A stretch of DNA of 64,000 nt, taken from Rhynchopus euleeides. Lineage: Eukaryota > Euglenozoa > Diplonemea > Diplonemida > Diplonemidae. Made by a program: the position numbers and the translations under genes. The stretch spans positions 992,001 to 1,056,000 of the forward strand of contig OY723300.1 in assembly GCA_963210315.1 (NCBI GenBank). The letters run 5' to 3'. This document shows positions 29,090 through 41,084 of this stretch, one piece after another (position 1 is the stretch's first letter; every line of letters starts with the position of its first letter). Below the pieces are notes generated by a model, which saw only the letters and a program-made list of their open reading frames with translations, ran no database searches and had not been told where the DNA came from.

Positions 29090-31995
29090 TAATTCAGTAC
29101 CCCGGGGGGGTATGGAATCTGGGAACCTCGACCTGGCGACTACGGGTGACTACGCGCGACTACGACACAATGCGATTTTTTGCGAAAAAATCGATTTTTT
29201 TCGAAAATCTTACTCTCTTTTTAAGTATCCGTCAGGTGGATCACTCTCTTTTCCCCAGCCGAAAAACCGCGCGTAAATCGCCTAAAAGTGACTAAGAATG
29301 ACTAAATTTCCATACCCCCACTGCGACCATTCCCGGGCCTCGGAAATCAGATTTTTGCCCCTCAAATGCGGTGCCGGTCCGGACAAAAAACCGAAAAAAT
29401 CGTGAAAAATGGCCCATTTTCCCCAGCCAAAAATGGGCCAAAAATGCCCCCCGGACACCCCCAGAGACATGTCCTAATCCGGGGTGCCAGTAGGGGGGAC
29501 CTTTCGATTTTTTTTTCGAGGAGAGGTCAATTGAACGTTTTTGGACATCTGAGGCCACTGCGACCATTCACAGGCCTCGGAAATGAGATTTTTGGCCCTC
29601 AAATGGGGTACCGGTCCCCACGAAATTCCGAAAAAATCATGAAAATCGAAAGGTCCCACGCACCAAATTCTGCCCAAAAATCGTCAAAAATGGACATGTC
29701 ATACGCAGCAAGGGGGCAAACCACTCCCCAATGCTCAATGATTCCACGGCAAGCCAGATTTTCTGATCAATTGGTTTGTTTGAGCATGTTCCTGGCCCTT
29801 GTTTGGAAAGTAGATGACCCCTGGCTGGAGAGGACGGTTGTGCTCGACCGGACGGAGAGAGAACCTTCTCCATAACCACCTCCACTCCACAATGCCACAA
29901 GTGGCAGGAAGGCCGGGTGTTACAGGCCTCAACCAGGGTTCCAAGGCTCTCCACTTCCTGGCTGCGTCAGGGATCACCGGGTACAGCGAGCAGGATTCCC
30001 TGTCCTGACACCCCAGCATGTACCACCGGAAGAACCCGAAACAGCAGCCCCCCCTCATGGGGGTTGCAAGAGGCACGGAAATCGTTCAAATCGGACCGAG
30101 TCCGAAAATTCGGCACTTTCTTGGGTACAAATTGCGGTCCGAAATTTTCCGATTTTTTGAAAAAAGGCTAATTCTGTAAGGGGGACCTTTTCGAATTTTT
30201 TTTTTCGGGCACTTTTTCCACAAGGAAATGTCCGCCCTGTCCGCTACTGTCCACTACCGATTTCAAGGATCCTCCATAATACATGTATATACTTGTAGTT
30301 ATACATGTAAAATTTACAAGATCCCACCGTGAGCAGGTCTACGCCATGGTGCCACACCCAAAAATCGCACCCCCCCCGCACCCCAAACACCCTTCGCCGA
30401 GCGATTCGAAAAGCGGAGTGGAAAACCCACAACCCATCAAATCATCCCCGGGGGGGGTGGGGGTGGCAGCAAGTATCACCACCAGCGCCCCAACCCGCCG
30501 CCACCGCCACCCCGCCACACCACCCCTCGTGCGACTGTCCCCCAATCCTTTGCTGCTGGCTTCAATTTTCTCCCCCACATTTCGATGTTTCTTATGGTTT
30601 GTTTGCCATTCTCTTCGCAAAAAAAAATATGCATCTGTTGCCGTATGGCGCTGTAATGGAGGGGGGGCACACGGTGGTCAGACCGCTTGGGATATATCCC
30701 CGCGCGGGATATGCCACACGTCCTGACCACCGGACAGAGGGGGGCGACGAAAATACACCCCCCCCCCCCGCCCCCCCGCCCCCCCCCCCCCCAGTGCAAA
30801 CTTGCCCCAGCCGTGTCCTGACAATCGTGTCAAATGAATCGTCCCTGCTTTGCACCGCCCACCAAAAATCAGGGCTGCTGTGCTTCGCCTGTTTGGCATT
30901 GCCTAATGCAACGTTGTGAAAGGGGCGCTGGACGGGCAGCCCAGCTGTGGTTGCCTGGCAGGGTGCCGAGGAAAATGTGCGGCCTTCACGTGGCGGTGGG
31001 GGAGTGAAGAGCCGAACACCTATAGAGACAGATGTGTGACAGTGGAGGCAGCACCAGAGTTCGCTCGGTGTGTCCTACACTAGCCTAAAAAGAATAACGT
31101 GTGTGTCTGTGTGGCAGGGTCATAAAAGTTAGCTCGGTGCAACCACCACGAAGCAAACCAGATTCACGTGTGTGTGTGTGGTGCGATCGGGGGGCAGGGA
31201 TGAGACTTGGGGGGGGTGGGGGTGTATCACGAAAATAACAATGTTATTATGAACAAGATTCAAAGCAGTCACATATGTTTCGGGATGAGACTTGCCGTGA
31301 CACGCACTGCATCTGCTATACCTGATTAGTTATCTCACACAAATCACGGCACTTTCGGGTAGGGGAGGTGAGGGGTGTGTTTGTGTACGTTTGTTTATTT
31401 CGTTGGAACGAACGAATCTTGTAAACACCCCTTTACATCACCCCCAGCAGAGGGGGGGCTGACTTTCACGCCCACCGTCCCCCGCCAGAGAGAAGCCTTG
31501 AGTCCCCCTGTTCCTTTTTCTGAGGAAGCGTTTGCTTTTGAGGGATTCTGACACAACGACATCACCGCCGCCATCAGAGTGCCACGTGTGTGCCTTTCGT
31601 GCACCTAAGCTCCCTACTCAGGTTGCCAGGCGGAGGCAGGTTGAGGTGCGGCGGTGTTCACGCTTTTCCGTGCTCAGGGTCATCGGGCCCGACAGCGACG
31701 ACCCAAAGTGATGACCAAAGCGACGGAATCAGCATGCGATGCATTTGCCCTCCCCCCTTCCCAACACCGCGGCATGGGGGTGGGTGGGTGGGGGGCGGGG
31801 ATAAATGTCCACTTTTCACACACATGCACGCACGCACAAACACACCGAACCCCACCCCCGCCAACCTCAAAACCCCCCACCCCCTTCTTCCGAATCCCCA
31901 TTTTTTTTGCTCAACGTATTCTCTCTCTCTCTCTCTCGTATGCTTATAGTGTGAATATCCCCGAAACGAAAATACTCGCACCCCAAGGGTGTCGT
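29090..31995. other. Repeat-rich intergenic region, no gene seen
   Basis: From 29090 to 30250 the sequence consists of T/A-run modules related to those at 13.4 kb, including the GGGGGACC-T(n)CGATTTTT module at about 29490 and 30176. From 30250 to 31990 there are long C-runs (30756-30792), CA repeats, a (CT)n at about 31918-31937, and short degenerate modules near 31030 and 31110 resembling those at 46.3-46.9 kb. No frame shows a recognisable domain. Confidence 0.45.
29318..29700 (+). repeat. Divergent tandem copies (about 140 bp each)
   Basis: CCACTGCGACCATTC..GGCCTCGGAAAT.AGATTTTTG.CCCTCAAATG occurs at about 29318-29455 and again at about 29554-29695, with many substitutions. A shared GGGGGACCTTTCGATTTT module lies between them. 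Confidence 0.7.
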
Positions 31996-33630
31996 CTACT
32001 TAACTACGCGGGCCCGCGGCCCGGTAGACTCCCCTTGTTTGAGAGAGGGGCTGCTCCGGTGGGGTGAGGGAAGTGACACAGGAGGAGGAGAAGGCGCAGG
32101 CGCCACACGGTCTGTAGCGCCCGGTGACGCGCTACGTGAGGAGGGAGGATTAAGGTAGGCCCGGAAGCCTGTGGGCGCGTGCGGTGACCGCGCACGGGCG
32201 GAGGAGGAAGAGGCACCAGAACGGGGCCTTTGGGGAAGGGCTGCGTCAACGGACACGCCGTCGGGAGGGGAGGTAGTAGGAGAAGGTGGGTCCGGATCAG
32301 CGGCGCCCACGTCAGCGTCAGCGTCAGCGGTGGGGATCACGTGGTCGACCCTAGGCCTTTGGGCAGGCAGTGCCGGGGTGGAACCGGTATGCGCCTCTAA
32401 GGCGGTGCGCTTCAGCTGCGCCACGGCGGGGATGGATGGCCTGACGCCGTCGGGTGAGAGCCTCCTACGAGGCTGCATCAGGTGGCGGTGGGGTGAGCCC
32501 GGGGAGCACACGGTATGGGCCAGCCTCTTCAGGATAACTGGAGGGGTGGCGGGCTCGGGAGTAGCGGGACACGGGGTCGCTTCAGGGGAGGGCTGAGGCG
32601 CAGGCACACGGGGTGGCGTGGTGGAGGGAAGATCCCCCACGGTAGGCGCAGTCGCCTCTGGGAAGGGCGGGGTTGGCGGCACATGGGGCGGCGGGGTGGG
32701 GGCGTCTGCCTCCACAGGCGTCGCAGGGGCGGGAGGGGCGTGGTGGCCCTTCTTGCAGCAAGCGGTGGGGCGTCTGTCATCCAGCTCAGGCAGAGAGGCG
32801 CAGACCCCGCAGGGGGGCAGGTCATGGTCGCGGCAGCCGTGGTGGCCACGCTTGCAGCACATGTTGGAGGAGCTGCAGGTGCCGCAGCGGAGCAGCCGGT
32901 GCGTGGTGCAGAACTGCACGGGCAGTCCGTCATCCTGGCGGTGGTGGGCCCGGCAGCAGTCTTCCATTCGCAGGGTTCGGTTGTGCCCCGCCGCGTCGCA
33001 GTCATGGCACTTGGGCTTGGAGTGGGCCCTGCAGACGTTGCGAGCCAGCACCTCCGAACGGGGGGCATAGCGCTCAGCGCCGCACGGCGCCGACCTCGGG
33101 CTGACCGTGTCGAGGGGGTCACGGGTGGGGGCTACGGGAGTAGGGTCCCACTGTTCGCTTCGCGTGTCCCGGTCGGGCACCTCGGCATACGACGGGGTAA
33201 GGTCCAGGCCCCACGACTTGCTCGAGGCCCAGTGGATCGCGCGGGGAATCTGCTCGATCAGGATACGGGTGGTGAGCCCGTGGCAGGCAAAGCGGGGGCG
33301 TGGTTCAAGACCGCCCCAGACTTCCTTCACCCCCACCGCGCGGAGGCAGTAGACACGCGAGACAAACGCGCCAGGCAGGGGCGCGCGGAGGTTAACTGCT
33401 TCACACTGGGAGACAAGGTATTTCAACATCTGCCCCATCATGCGTCCACGCATGTTGAGTGGGGCGGGCTGGGTTCCTGCCGGGGCGCCAGTAGCGATCG
33501 GGCAGACGTCGAGCCCGGAGAAGACCTCGAAGTCGATGGCGAGCTCGCAGAAGGAGACGGACCCCTCCCTCGTCCAGGTGAGACGACCGAGCCAGGCCCG
33601 CAGGGCACGCATGATGCACTCTCCGTGAGT
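31996..33630 (-). pseudogene. LINE family B, 3' part: LINE C-terminal region with Cys/His repeats, cut by assembly gap
   Basis: The - strand frame (33612 to 31996) has no proper beginning because a run of N's starts at 33631. Its first residues (LGRLTWTREGSVSFCELAIDFEVFSGLDV) align by eye with the RT-RNase H connector of the copy at 49-52 kb (LRWAPHGGEHTVSLIELAVDFELTTGLSL), so this is the same LINE family. The RNase H block present in the other copy is not seen here. Instead, residues ~190-290 contain three or more units of the type C-x2-H-x(3-5)-C-x2-C-x(n)-CC (CRAHSKPKCHDC..., CTTHRLLRCGTC...CC, CRDHDLPPCGVC...CC). A long Pro/Ser-rich tail follows. It is probably the end of a degraded or variant element. 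Confidence 0.75.
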
Positions 33631-33830
33631 NNNNNNNNNNNNNNNNNNNNNNNNNNNNNNNNNNNNNNNNNNNNNNNNNNNNNNNNNNNNNNNNNNNNNN
33701 NNNNNNNNNNNNNNNNNNNNNNNNNNNNNNNNNNNNNNNNNNNNNNNNNNNNNNNNNNNNNNNNNNNNNNNNNNNNNNNNNNNNNNNNNNNNNNNNNNNN
33801 NNNNNNNNNNNNNNNNNNNNNNNNNNNNNN
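33631..33830. other. Assembly gap (200 N)
   Basis: Exactly 200 unknown bases, so the size is likely a placeholder. It truncates the LINE fragment on its left. The right side resumes in a CT-rich tract (AGTCTCTCTCTC), so a microsatellite or repeat probably broke the assembly. Confidence 0.98.
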
Positions 33831-35530
33831 AGTCTCTCTCTCAGTCCGTCTCTTCCTCCTCCATCCCCCCATCCCATTCATAGAACGTGCCCGAGGCGGG
33901 AGATGTGGGCGCGTCAATGCTGCTGACCGGGAAGCGGGATCTCTGATTTCTCTTCCTGACCCGGCGTTGGCCCTTTGCCGGTGTGTGTGTGTGAATGTGC
34001 TCATGCCGTGCTGGCTGGAGAGTGGGATTCTGAATTTTTTCGGGTGTATTTTTTATTCCCGAAAGGGTCCGAACTTTCAGGCACACCCCCGTCACGCCCG
34101 TCCCGCTGGCACAGGCCCCGTAGCAAGGGCGGTGGTACGTTGCAATGCTCGTTTGGGCCCTGTGCCACACCAGTGCCATTCTTCCAGTGATCCGTCAAGG
34201 TGTAAATCGATATATGATTTCGCGCAGCGTGGATTGTGTGGATGTGTTCTTATGCCTCTTTCCGTCTGATCCACGGTTTCCTTCTTCTTACAGTCTTAGT
34301 CGAATCCGTCCCTTCTTTGTGGGTTTCTCTTGGGGGGCGGGCGGGGGGTAAGGGGGATGGGAGAGAAGGGTCGTGGGAAAGCTGTGACGTTTCCCAGGCC
34401 CGCCTGGCCTGGGAGGGTGGGGGGGAGGGGGAGGCCTGAGTGGGGGCGGGAGGGGCATGGGGGGGTGTGGGGTGGTGGGGCGGGAAATCCTGCCCCCGAT
34501 TTGTGCTGGGCATTACCTTTTTTTTGCCGAAGAGTTGGCAAAGAAACCCCCGCGCATCTTCCCCCGGAAGCGTCAACGCAAAAAAGAAACCAAAGCAAAA
34601 AGTGCCGAACAAAGCGCAGTGACACTTTTTGCCCTTTTAGTTTTGAACAGGCACGTAGCTTGAAATCGGATTTTCAGATTTTTGCTGGTTCTGCTGGTCT
34701 GGGGTATTTTCCGGCGCTTCGGCCATAATCTTGTCCTGACCGAACACCGGGTTCTCCGGAGCGCGTCCGGAGGCACGGAGTACACAGCGCCACAGTGGGT
34801 CTTCGCTACGGTGCCGAAACGGTGTGTTCGTGCATTTCCTATGTATGCATAGGAAGAAATCGCCGCACTTTGACGAAAACTCGACGGTAGCGAAGAACCC
34901 CACAGTCGCATATTGACAAACACAAGCCACAGGGGGGTCTGGGGGGCTCTGCCCCCCAGCCGCCGGAGGCCACGGTAGTGAACATCTGTTCCTTCCGGGC
35001 TGAACACGGTGTGGATCTCTCCGACATCAGGTCGGAACCCAGTCCTGCGCGAGAAGCAGTCATCGGGAGCCGAAATCCTCGTGGTTCGGGCCTGCTGCAG
35101 GGTACATCTTCGGCCTGGTGTGAGGGAAAACCCCCCCACCAAAAAAAATTCTGGGGTTTCCCGGATTTATACTTTTTTTTTTTCCCCCAGACCAGCAACA
35201 TAGGCAACTGCTGGTCTCGAGACCAGCTGGACCCCCCAAGCTACATGCCTGGTTTTGAACTTGACAAAGCCTACACACACAACACCCCACCCCACCCCAC
35301 CCCACCCTACGCCACATTGGACATTCCCCTGCTCTGATATGCAACCCACACTGCTGCAACACCGCCACCTCCTCCTCCTCCCACCCCACCACCTTACCCT
35401 CACAACACCCCACCCCAGAACCCCCTCAGCCCCTCAGGAGCACAGCTCGAGCGGGGGGCATCGCGGGTAGCGGGTGTTGACTACACACCCCCGAAACCCC
35501 CCCACTCCACGCCACCCCACCCCCCTACAC
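33831..35530. other. Intergenic with one inverted copy of a dispersed repeat; no gene seen
   Basis: Around 34926-34990 lies GGGGGGTCTGGGGGGCTCTGCCCCCCAGCCGCCGGAGGCCACGGTAGTGAACATC (given here only as a description of the pattern), the inverted form of the repeat at about 16069 and 16995. From 35270 to 35530 the + strand is CA/C-rich with several CAG sites (for example CCCCTCAG at about 35431-35438, GCACAG at 35440-35445) ahead of the next ATG. Confidence 0.5.
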
Positions 35531-36670
35531 ATGCCGGGCGAGCTGGGCACCGTCGAGTCTGCTGAGGAAGATGTGCGCGGGGCCTCCGTCTCCGAGGAGC
35601 ACGATGAACGGGAGTACATCCAGACCCTCTGGTCTGCGGTATCCGCCCGGCCCGCAGCCGTGACCTCCTCACTGTCGGGGGCACGCGGGGGGAGGCAGCA
35701 GCAGAAGCAGCAGCCGCAGCCTCGCCGGGGCCCCCCGCTACAGCCCAGGGGGGGCCCTTCTGACGGCGCAATGCTGCAGGGCACCTCCCTGTGGCAGCCC
35801 CACACGCAGGGGGGGAATCGGAGCACCCTCCCGAGCAGCTATGCAGCGGAGCAGCATATGGCACGCATGCTCACACAGGGAAAAGCACGCCCCCGCGCCC
35901 CTGCCACTCCGTCCCGCCCGAGGGACACGATTCACTCGACACGCCCTGTGGCGGAGCATCCGAAGTGGGCGACATACGCGGTGGCGACAACGTTTGCATT
36001 TATCGGCGGGGCCCTCGGCCTGAACTGCGGTGTGCATGAGAAGGACGACGAGGAGATGGAGTTGGACGCAACCCGCGCGATGAACGACTTCTTCAAAAAG
36101 AGCAAAGACCTCTCCCAGCACATGAGCCACAGATACGCCGCCATGATGCAGATGCTCAGCGAGAAGGTTCTGCTGGCGCATGGGAGCAACCCAGGCAGGG
36201 GTGGCATGCCGCTCCGCGGCAGCACCACTCCGGTGAAGGCGCGGCAGCCAAGCAGAAGTGGCGCGGGAGGGGGGATGGGGAGGTATAGCCCTGCGCCGTC
36301 TCTGGATACTGCGCCCGGTTTGGCCCGGCATTCCTCGGCGGGGGATTTCTATTCGCACAGCGTAGCTGTTGGGGGGTCGCATCGCTTCACGCCTGGCACG
36401 CCTCATTCCGAAGGGGGTTCGGTTGTCACAGCGGCAGCAGCACCTACCTATGCGACATTCAGCGGTGGGCACACCCGGAGTGCCCCCTCCGTCGCCTTCG
36501 CGACAGCCGGGCTGACGTCGCCCCCTTCGCCCTCAGGGGGGTTACGTGCAGGGGATGGGATGCTTTTCTCCCCGACGGATCCGTCGGATATGGGGACCGA
36601 GTCATCACCTTACCGACATTCCCCGGGGTCAAGCTCTCCGCAGAGGCAGAGTAGCGTGAGGTTCTCTTAG
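35531..36670 (+). CDS. Unknown protein with one hydrophobic segment, 379 aa
   Basis: I start at ATG 35531 (MPGELGTVESAEEDVRG), preceded by a C-rich leader. The protein is acidic at the N-terminus, then Gln/Pro/Arg-rich. It has one likely membrane segment (KWATYAVATTFAFIGGALGLN, about residues 144-164) followed by an amphipathic helical part (ATRAMNDFFKKSKDLSQHMSHRYAAMMQMLSEKVLL). The C-terminal 170 residues are Ser/Gly/Thr/Pro-rich and look disordered, ending in QRQSSVRFS. I recognise no family. Codon usage (G/C-rich third positions through the central part) supports a real gene. It lies just upstream of MON1 on the same strand. Confidence 0.6.
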   Translation: MPGELGTVESAEEDVRGASVSEEHDEREYIQTLWSAVSARPAAVTSSLSGARGGRQQQKQQPQPRRGPPLQPRGGPSDGAMLQGTSLWQPHTQGGNRSTLPSSYAAEQHMARMLTQGKARPRAPATPSRPRDTIHSTRPVAEHPKWATYAVATTFAFIGGALGLNCGVHEKDDEEMELDATRAMNDFFKKSKDLSQHMSHRYAAMMQMLSEKVLLAHGSNPGRGGMPLRGSTTPVKARQPSRSGAGGGMGRYSPAPSLDTAPGLARHSSAGDFYSHSVAVGGSHRFTPGTPHSEGGSVVTAAAAPTYATFSGGHTRSAPSVAFATAGLTSPPSPSGGLRAGDGMLFSPTDPSDMGTESSPYRHSPGSSSPQRQSSVRFS

Positions 36671-37069
36671 GGAGCCTCCTTCGGGGGGTGGAGGGTGGGT
36701 GGGGGCGGGGTGTGCCGGTTTCATCGTCGGTGTCACATTTTATATAGAGGTGCGTTAGATCACTCCATTAGAGAGAGAGGGGGAGAGGGTGCCAATGTGC
36801 TAGATTGCCCTCTGCCTTTGTCTTGTATTTTGACAAGACAGTATCGTCGGATGCAAGCGCTGTTCGGTCGAGCAAAGCCACCTCTCTTCCCTTCCTTCTC
36901 TCCCCCTCCCCACATTCTTCCTCTTTTGCAGAGGGGGGTGGCAGAGACTGATTTATAACCCAGTGCGGCGTGGGGAGGTGGTTTTTTTGCGGAGGGGGGG
37001 GGGGGGCACACACACCACACCACCCACATGCCACCCCAGGCCCCCCCACCCCCTTCTCCTCCCGCCACC
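36671..37069. promoter_or_regulatory. Intergenic with strong splice-acceptor-like site upstream of MON1
   Basis: A ~55-base pyrimidine tract (CTCTCTTCCCTTCCTTCTCTC...CTCTTTTGCAG) ends in AG at 36930-36931, about 140 bases before the MON1 ATG. No exon ends in GTATG nearby upstream, so it may be a trans-splicing acceptor or the 3' end of a 5'-UTR intron. Confidence 0.45.
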
Positions 37070-39203
37070 ATGTCCGGGATGGGTGGCGAGGCACACACCG
37101 ACCCTGCCGCGCCCGGCGGGCCTGACCAGAGCGACGGCGGGGAAGCCCAGGGCACCGCTGCACCGGCCCCTCCCTCCCCCACCCCCACCCCTGGCGACGA
37201 GGGCCTGCCGGCTGACCCCGCCGGCACGGAGCCCGTGCATCCTGTGAGCTTCGACAACCCTGCGCCGGTGGAGGGGGTGGATACGGATGAGGAGGATGAC
37301 GATGGCATGCAGCACAGCGTAGCTCTGGATTCTTCGCAGTATTCCCCAACGTCGAGGCTTGTGGATATCGTGCCCACAGACACTGTGGAGAATTATGAAG
37401 AGAGCGTGAGGGTGCGGCAGTCGCGCAGCACAAGCTTGATGCGCTCCGTCGCAGCTGGCATGGCTGATGAAAGTGCAGCAGAGCCCAAGACCAAGCAGGA
37501 GCAGCAGCAGGAGAAGCAGGAGCAGCAGCCCGAGGAAGAGGAGCAGGCGGCAGAGGAGGATCCCGTGTCGCCCAGCACCGACCCGAAGCTGTTCCGGCAG
37601 AAGTGGCTGAAGGTGCGGAAGCACATCTTCATCTTCAGCGATGCGGCGCGGCCCATCTTCACCCGGTTTGGGGATGAGACGGAGTTTATCGACTTCTTCG
37701 GCATGATGGGGCTGCTGGTGGAGCTGACGAGCAACACATTTGGCGCGACTGCCCGGATGGATGTCGCGCAGAGCAGGGGCTCCCGGACACACCCCACCCC
37801 GGCGCAGCTGGAGCTGAAGTATATCAAGGCGGGCAGCAGGACCTACGTCGTGATGAAGCGGCAGCACCTTGTTTTTGTCGTGTCGTCGGCAACGGGGGAG
37901 AGTGTTGCGGTCCTGACGGCACAGCTGGAGTTCCTCTACTCCGTGCTGCTCAGCATTCTCACCGCGTCTCTGCATAAAATCTTCGAGAAACGCGCAAACT
38001 ACGACCTCCGCGGCCTCCTCGGTGACAGCGCCGTGCATATGTTCCGCGGAGCCATCCGCACTTTCAACAACAACCCCGGATTTGGCCTGGGATCCATCCC
38101 TGTGCTGCGTGTGAGGCGCACTGCGCGCGATACCATCTGCAAGGCGTTGCGGAGGCGCCTCCTTGAAACGGAAGTCGACCCTGAGGAGACACCGTATGCC
38201 TTCCTGCTGTACCACGTGCCGGAGGGGAAGGCACCCTACGGGGGGAAGGCCGGGTCCAACAGCGTGCTGCTGGTGTCGTACGTCTCGGGTGACCGCACCC
38301 CCGTGAGCCCGAAGGACTTCTCGCTGCTCGCCAACTTCGTGCAGTCCTCCCTGCCGCGGACCTCGAAGTATCAAGAGATGTGGGCGCCCTGCTGCCTGCC
38401 GGACTACAACGAGCAGGGTTATCTCTACCTCTATATGACCTTCATCACCCCGACGGTGTCGCTCGTCATCTCGTCGTCTCGGCCGGAGGCGTTTTCCTCC
38501 TTCCGCGAGGTGAAGGATGGGCTTGTTCAGGACTTCGGGCTGACCCCCAGGGGTATGTGTGGTGGATGGGTGGGGGTGGGGGGGGGGGGGATTGGGTTGT
38601 TGATCGGGGCAACGCACCTTATCACTCTTTTGTTGCAGATCGCATTGCGGCGGGGATCCCGCCTGCAGAGCCCACATCTGGGCCGCTGCACGAGGTGACC
38701 GCATCACGCCCGTACAGCGTGACAGCTGTGGATGTGCAGGTATGTCGAACACCGGGGCTATCGACAACACCCTTCGGTGGCACACAACCGGGTGTGTCGC
38801 ACCGAACAAAGTCTGCTGCCATCCTACACTCTCCGCACTGACACAGGACAAAAACTCGCCTGATGAGGTGCTGCACTTCCTCTATAAGGACAGCGAGTTG
38901 GGGCAGCACACGTCGTGCAGGTTTGGGCCCCCGTTTGTGGGGAACCGGGTGCAGAAGGAGCTGATCAGGCAGTACTTGAAGGCGAGGGAGGGGGCGCAGA
39001 CGTGCATGGGGGCGAAGAAGACTGTGATCTACACCACAGAGCACTACGTCCTGCTGGCACGCATCGGCAAGAGCTACGAGCTGTACGTCGCCTACAAACC
39101 CCTGGCGGCAAAGCCCCAGATCTCTCAGTGGGCCACGCTGCTGAAGAAGTGGGTGCGCCAGCACGGCGATGCTCTCTTCGCACCTCCACTGAGCCTTTCG
39201 TGA
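37070..39203 (+). CDS. MON1: MON1 (vacuolar fusion protein; Rab7 GEF subunit), 646 aa in three exons
   Basis: I choose ATG 37070 (MSGMGGEAH) with the favourable context CCGCCACCATG over an in-frame ATG at 37028. Exons are 37070-38552, 38639-38739 and 38847-39203, with GTATG...CAG introns of 86 and 107 bases; splicing restores one frame of 647 codons. MON1 forms a complex with CCZ1 that activates Rab7/Ypt7 on late endosomes and vacuoles. After an acidic, Gln/Glu-rich N-terminus (to ~165), the longin-type domains start at LFRQKWLKVRKHIFIFSDAA and continue through YVVMKRQHLVFVVSS...ESVAVLTAQLEFLYSVLLSIL. The C-terminal domain ends KKTVIYTTEHYVLLARIG.SYELYVAYKPL and WVRQHGDALFAPPL, as in animal and plant MON1. 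CCZ1 is not in the window. Confidence 0.92.
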
Positions 39204-41084
39204 TGTGCTGATCCGCATTCGCATTACCAGGCCCTTGCGCCACAGTGCACAGCCGCGTTGACTGCGCATCCTGCTCTGCCACCGCACTGCCTGCCACACA
39301 GGCACAGCATGCCACAGCGAACCCGACTGTGCCCATGCCGTGGAAGCAAGGAAGCTGCAGCACAACAGCTGAAGAGGCAACCATCCCCCTGCCGCCATAG
39401 AGGGGGTTTCGGTTATTCTGCCCGAGCTTCCACCTTGGGGTGTCGTGGCCGCCATGGGTACCGCCATGCAAAGCGTGTCGTGGCGATGTGATGGCAACCC
39501 GAAGCGCTCCCTCTGCCCCACACAGCACGGCCACAACGCAGGCTGGGCGTATGGAATGCCTCCTGCCAGTGCCTCAAACACCTACTGCAAGAGTGAGTGC
39601 GTTTGGGGAGGTCGGCGGTGGCGTCTTTGCTGCTCTGTTCTCTGCCTAGCCGCCCCATCCTCGCCTTCGGCATGCCAGCAGTCTACACCAGTCCCTGATT
39701 TGGCAGGGGTGGATGCAGGTGTAGCCCATCGTGCTTCTGGTGTCGGGGCACGAAATCAGCCCCGGTATAACGTGTGTGGAGATCGCATGAAGGGCAGACA
39801 GCTCTGTGCTTTCTACGGTGATACAGCATGGTTCACGTGTGTGGTGTGGATGGTGTCTTGTCCCAGGGGGTATGTTTTAGAATGAACCAATAACCCCCCC
39901 CGTGTGTAAGATTGTAGCCGGGTGTTGCGTGTTGTGCCCCTCGCATCGTGCACCGTGCACCGGATCCCCCCCCACAAAAGAGCTTGCTTGTCACAGCACG
40001 CAGTGTGCATCTGACACAATATCACAAAACACTGCCTCTTCACACGATCGCCCCCCGCGCCCCCCCCTCCCACAGGGGCCCCCGCAACACACTCCCTGCT
40101 CGTGCCATACAAACAGAACCTGGGCTCCCTTTGCCGCCGTCTCTTTCATCTCTTCTTCTGACTGCCCCATAGCCCCCCTCAAAAAAATTCTGTGCATGCA
40201 ATTCGAGCAACAGTGACGCATGCAATGCCCGGGTCGTCCGGGATATACAAACCAGACAAGAAATGTGCCACAGCGGTGCGAGTTGTGTGTCAGAATGCAG
40301 TACTGGTTGGGCCTTCTGCACTCTACTCTGTGTCATATTGTGCCGTGTGTGCCACACCCAACAGCTGGCATCGAGGCACGGCCTTCTTCTGCACTTTAGA
40401 GTGAAGCCACGTCTGCTGAACGAAAACAAACCCCCTTTGTATGGGGTCAAACCGTCGAATCGCTGAGGCAAACACAGGATGTGGGGGCCACAGGAGCAGC
40501 TGTGAGGCTCATCTCAAAACGGGTGCAATGCGCTGGTCCCCCCCCCCCCCCCCCCCAACCCACCCCACCCCACCACACCCCCCACCCCCCCGACAACCAC
40601 CTTCTGTTTTGCTGTTGAGAGTTGTGCAACAACGCAGGAAACTGTGCCAGTGCAGATCCTTGCAGAACATCACCACGCTTCATGACAGGCGCGTGGGGTG
40701 TTCTCGCGATCGACGAATCGGCCTGCGCACAACCAGTCGTCGCACATCTCAACAACCAGCTTATCCACGCCCACCCTCCGCCACAGCCACAGGGAAACTA
40801 ACATCTGGGCGTGCATTCCGAAGGGGGGCCGGGTTGGGCGGGGGAGGGTGACACAGGCAAGTGGGGCTACACACACCCTCCGCCACCTCACCTCCCCCCG
40901 TATCCCCTTCCCGCCCTCCCCACACACACACAAGCCTCCCCTCCTTTTATGAACATGAGAAGCGTTCGTTGAACTTTCTCCGGTACGGTACTACCCCCCT
41001 TCCCGTTCCCCCGTCCCCCCTCCACACATCCACGCATACCCCACCTCCCTCGACTCCACCTCTAAACCACTGCGTGCCTGAGGC
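39204..41084. other. Intergenic, no gene seen
   Basis: There is no supported coding region. Modules resembling the degenerate ~60-base repeats of 46 kb occur near 39775-39825 and 40262-40320. A C-run tract (40538-40590) and a C/CA-rich leader (40870-41070) precede the next gene. Confidence 0.45.

Noticed and set aside
32515..34269. 584-aa + strand ORF across the N gap
   Set aside because: It is antisense to the LINE fragment and runs through unknown bases.
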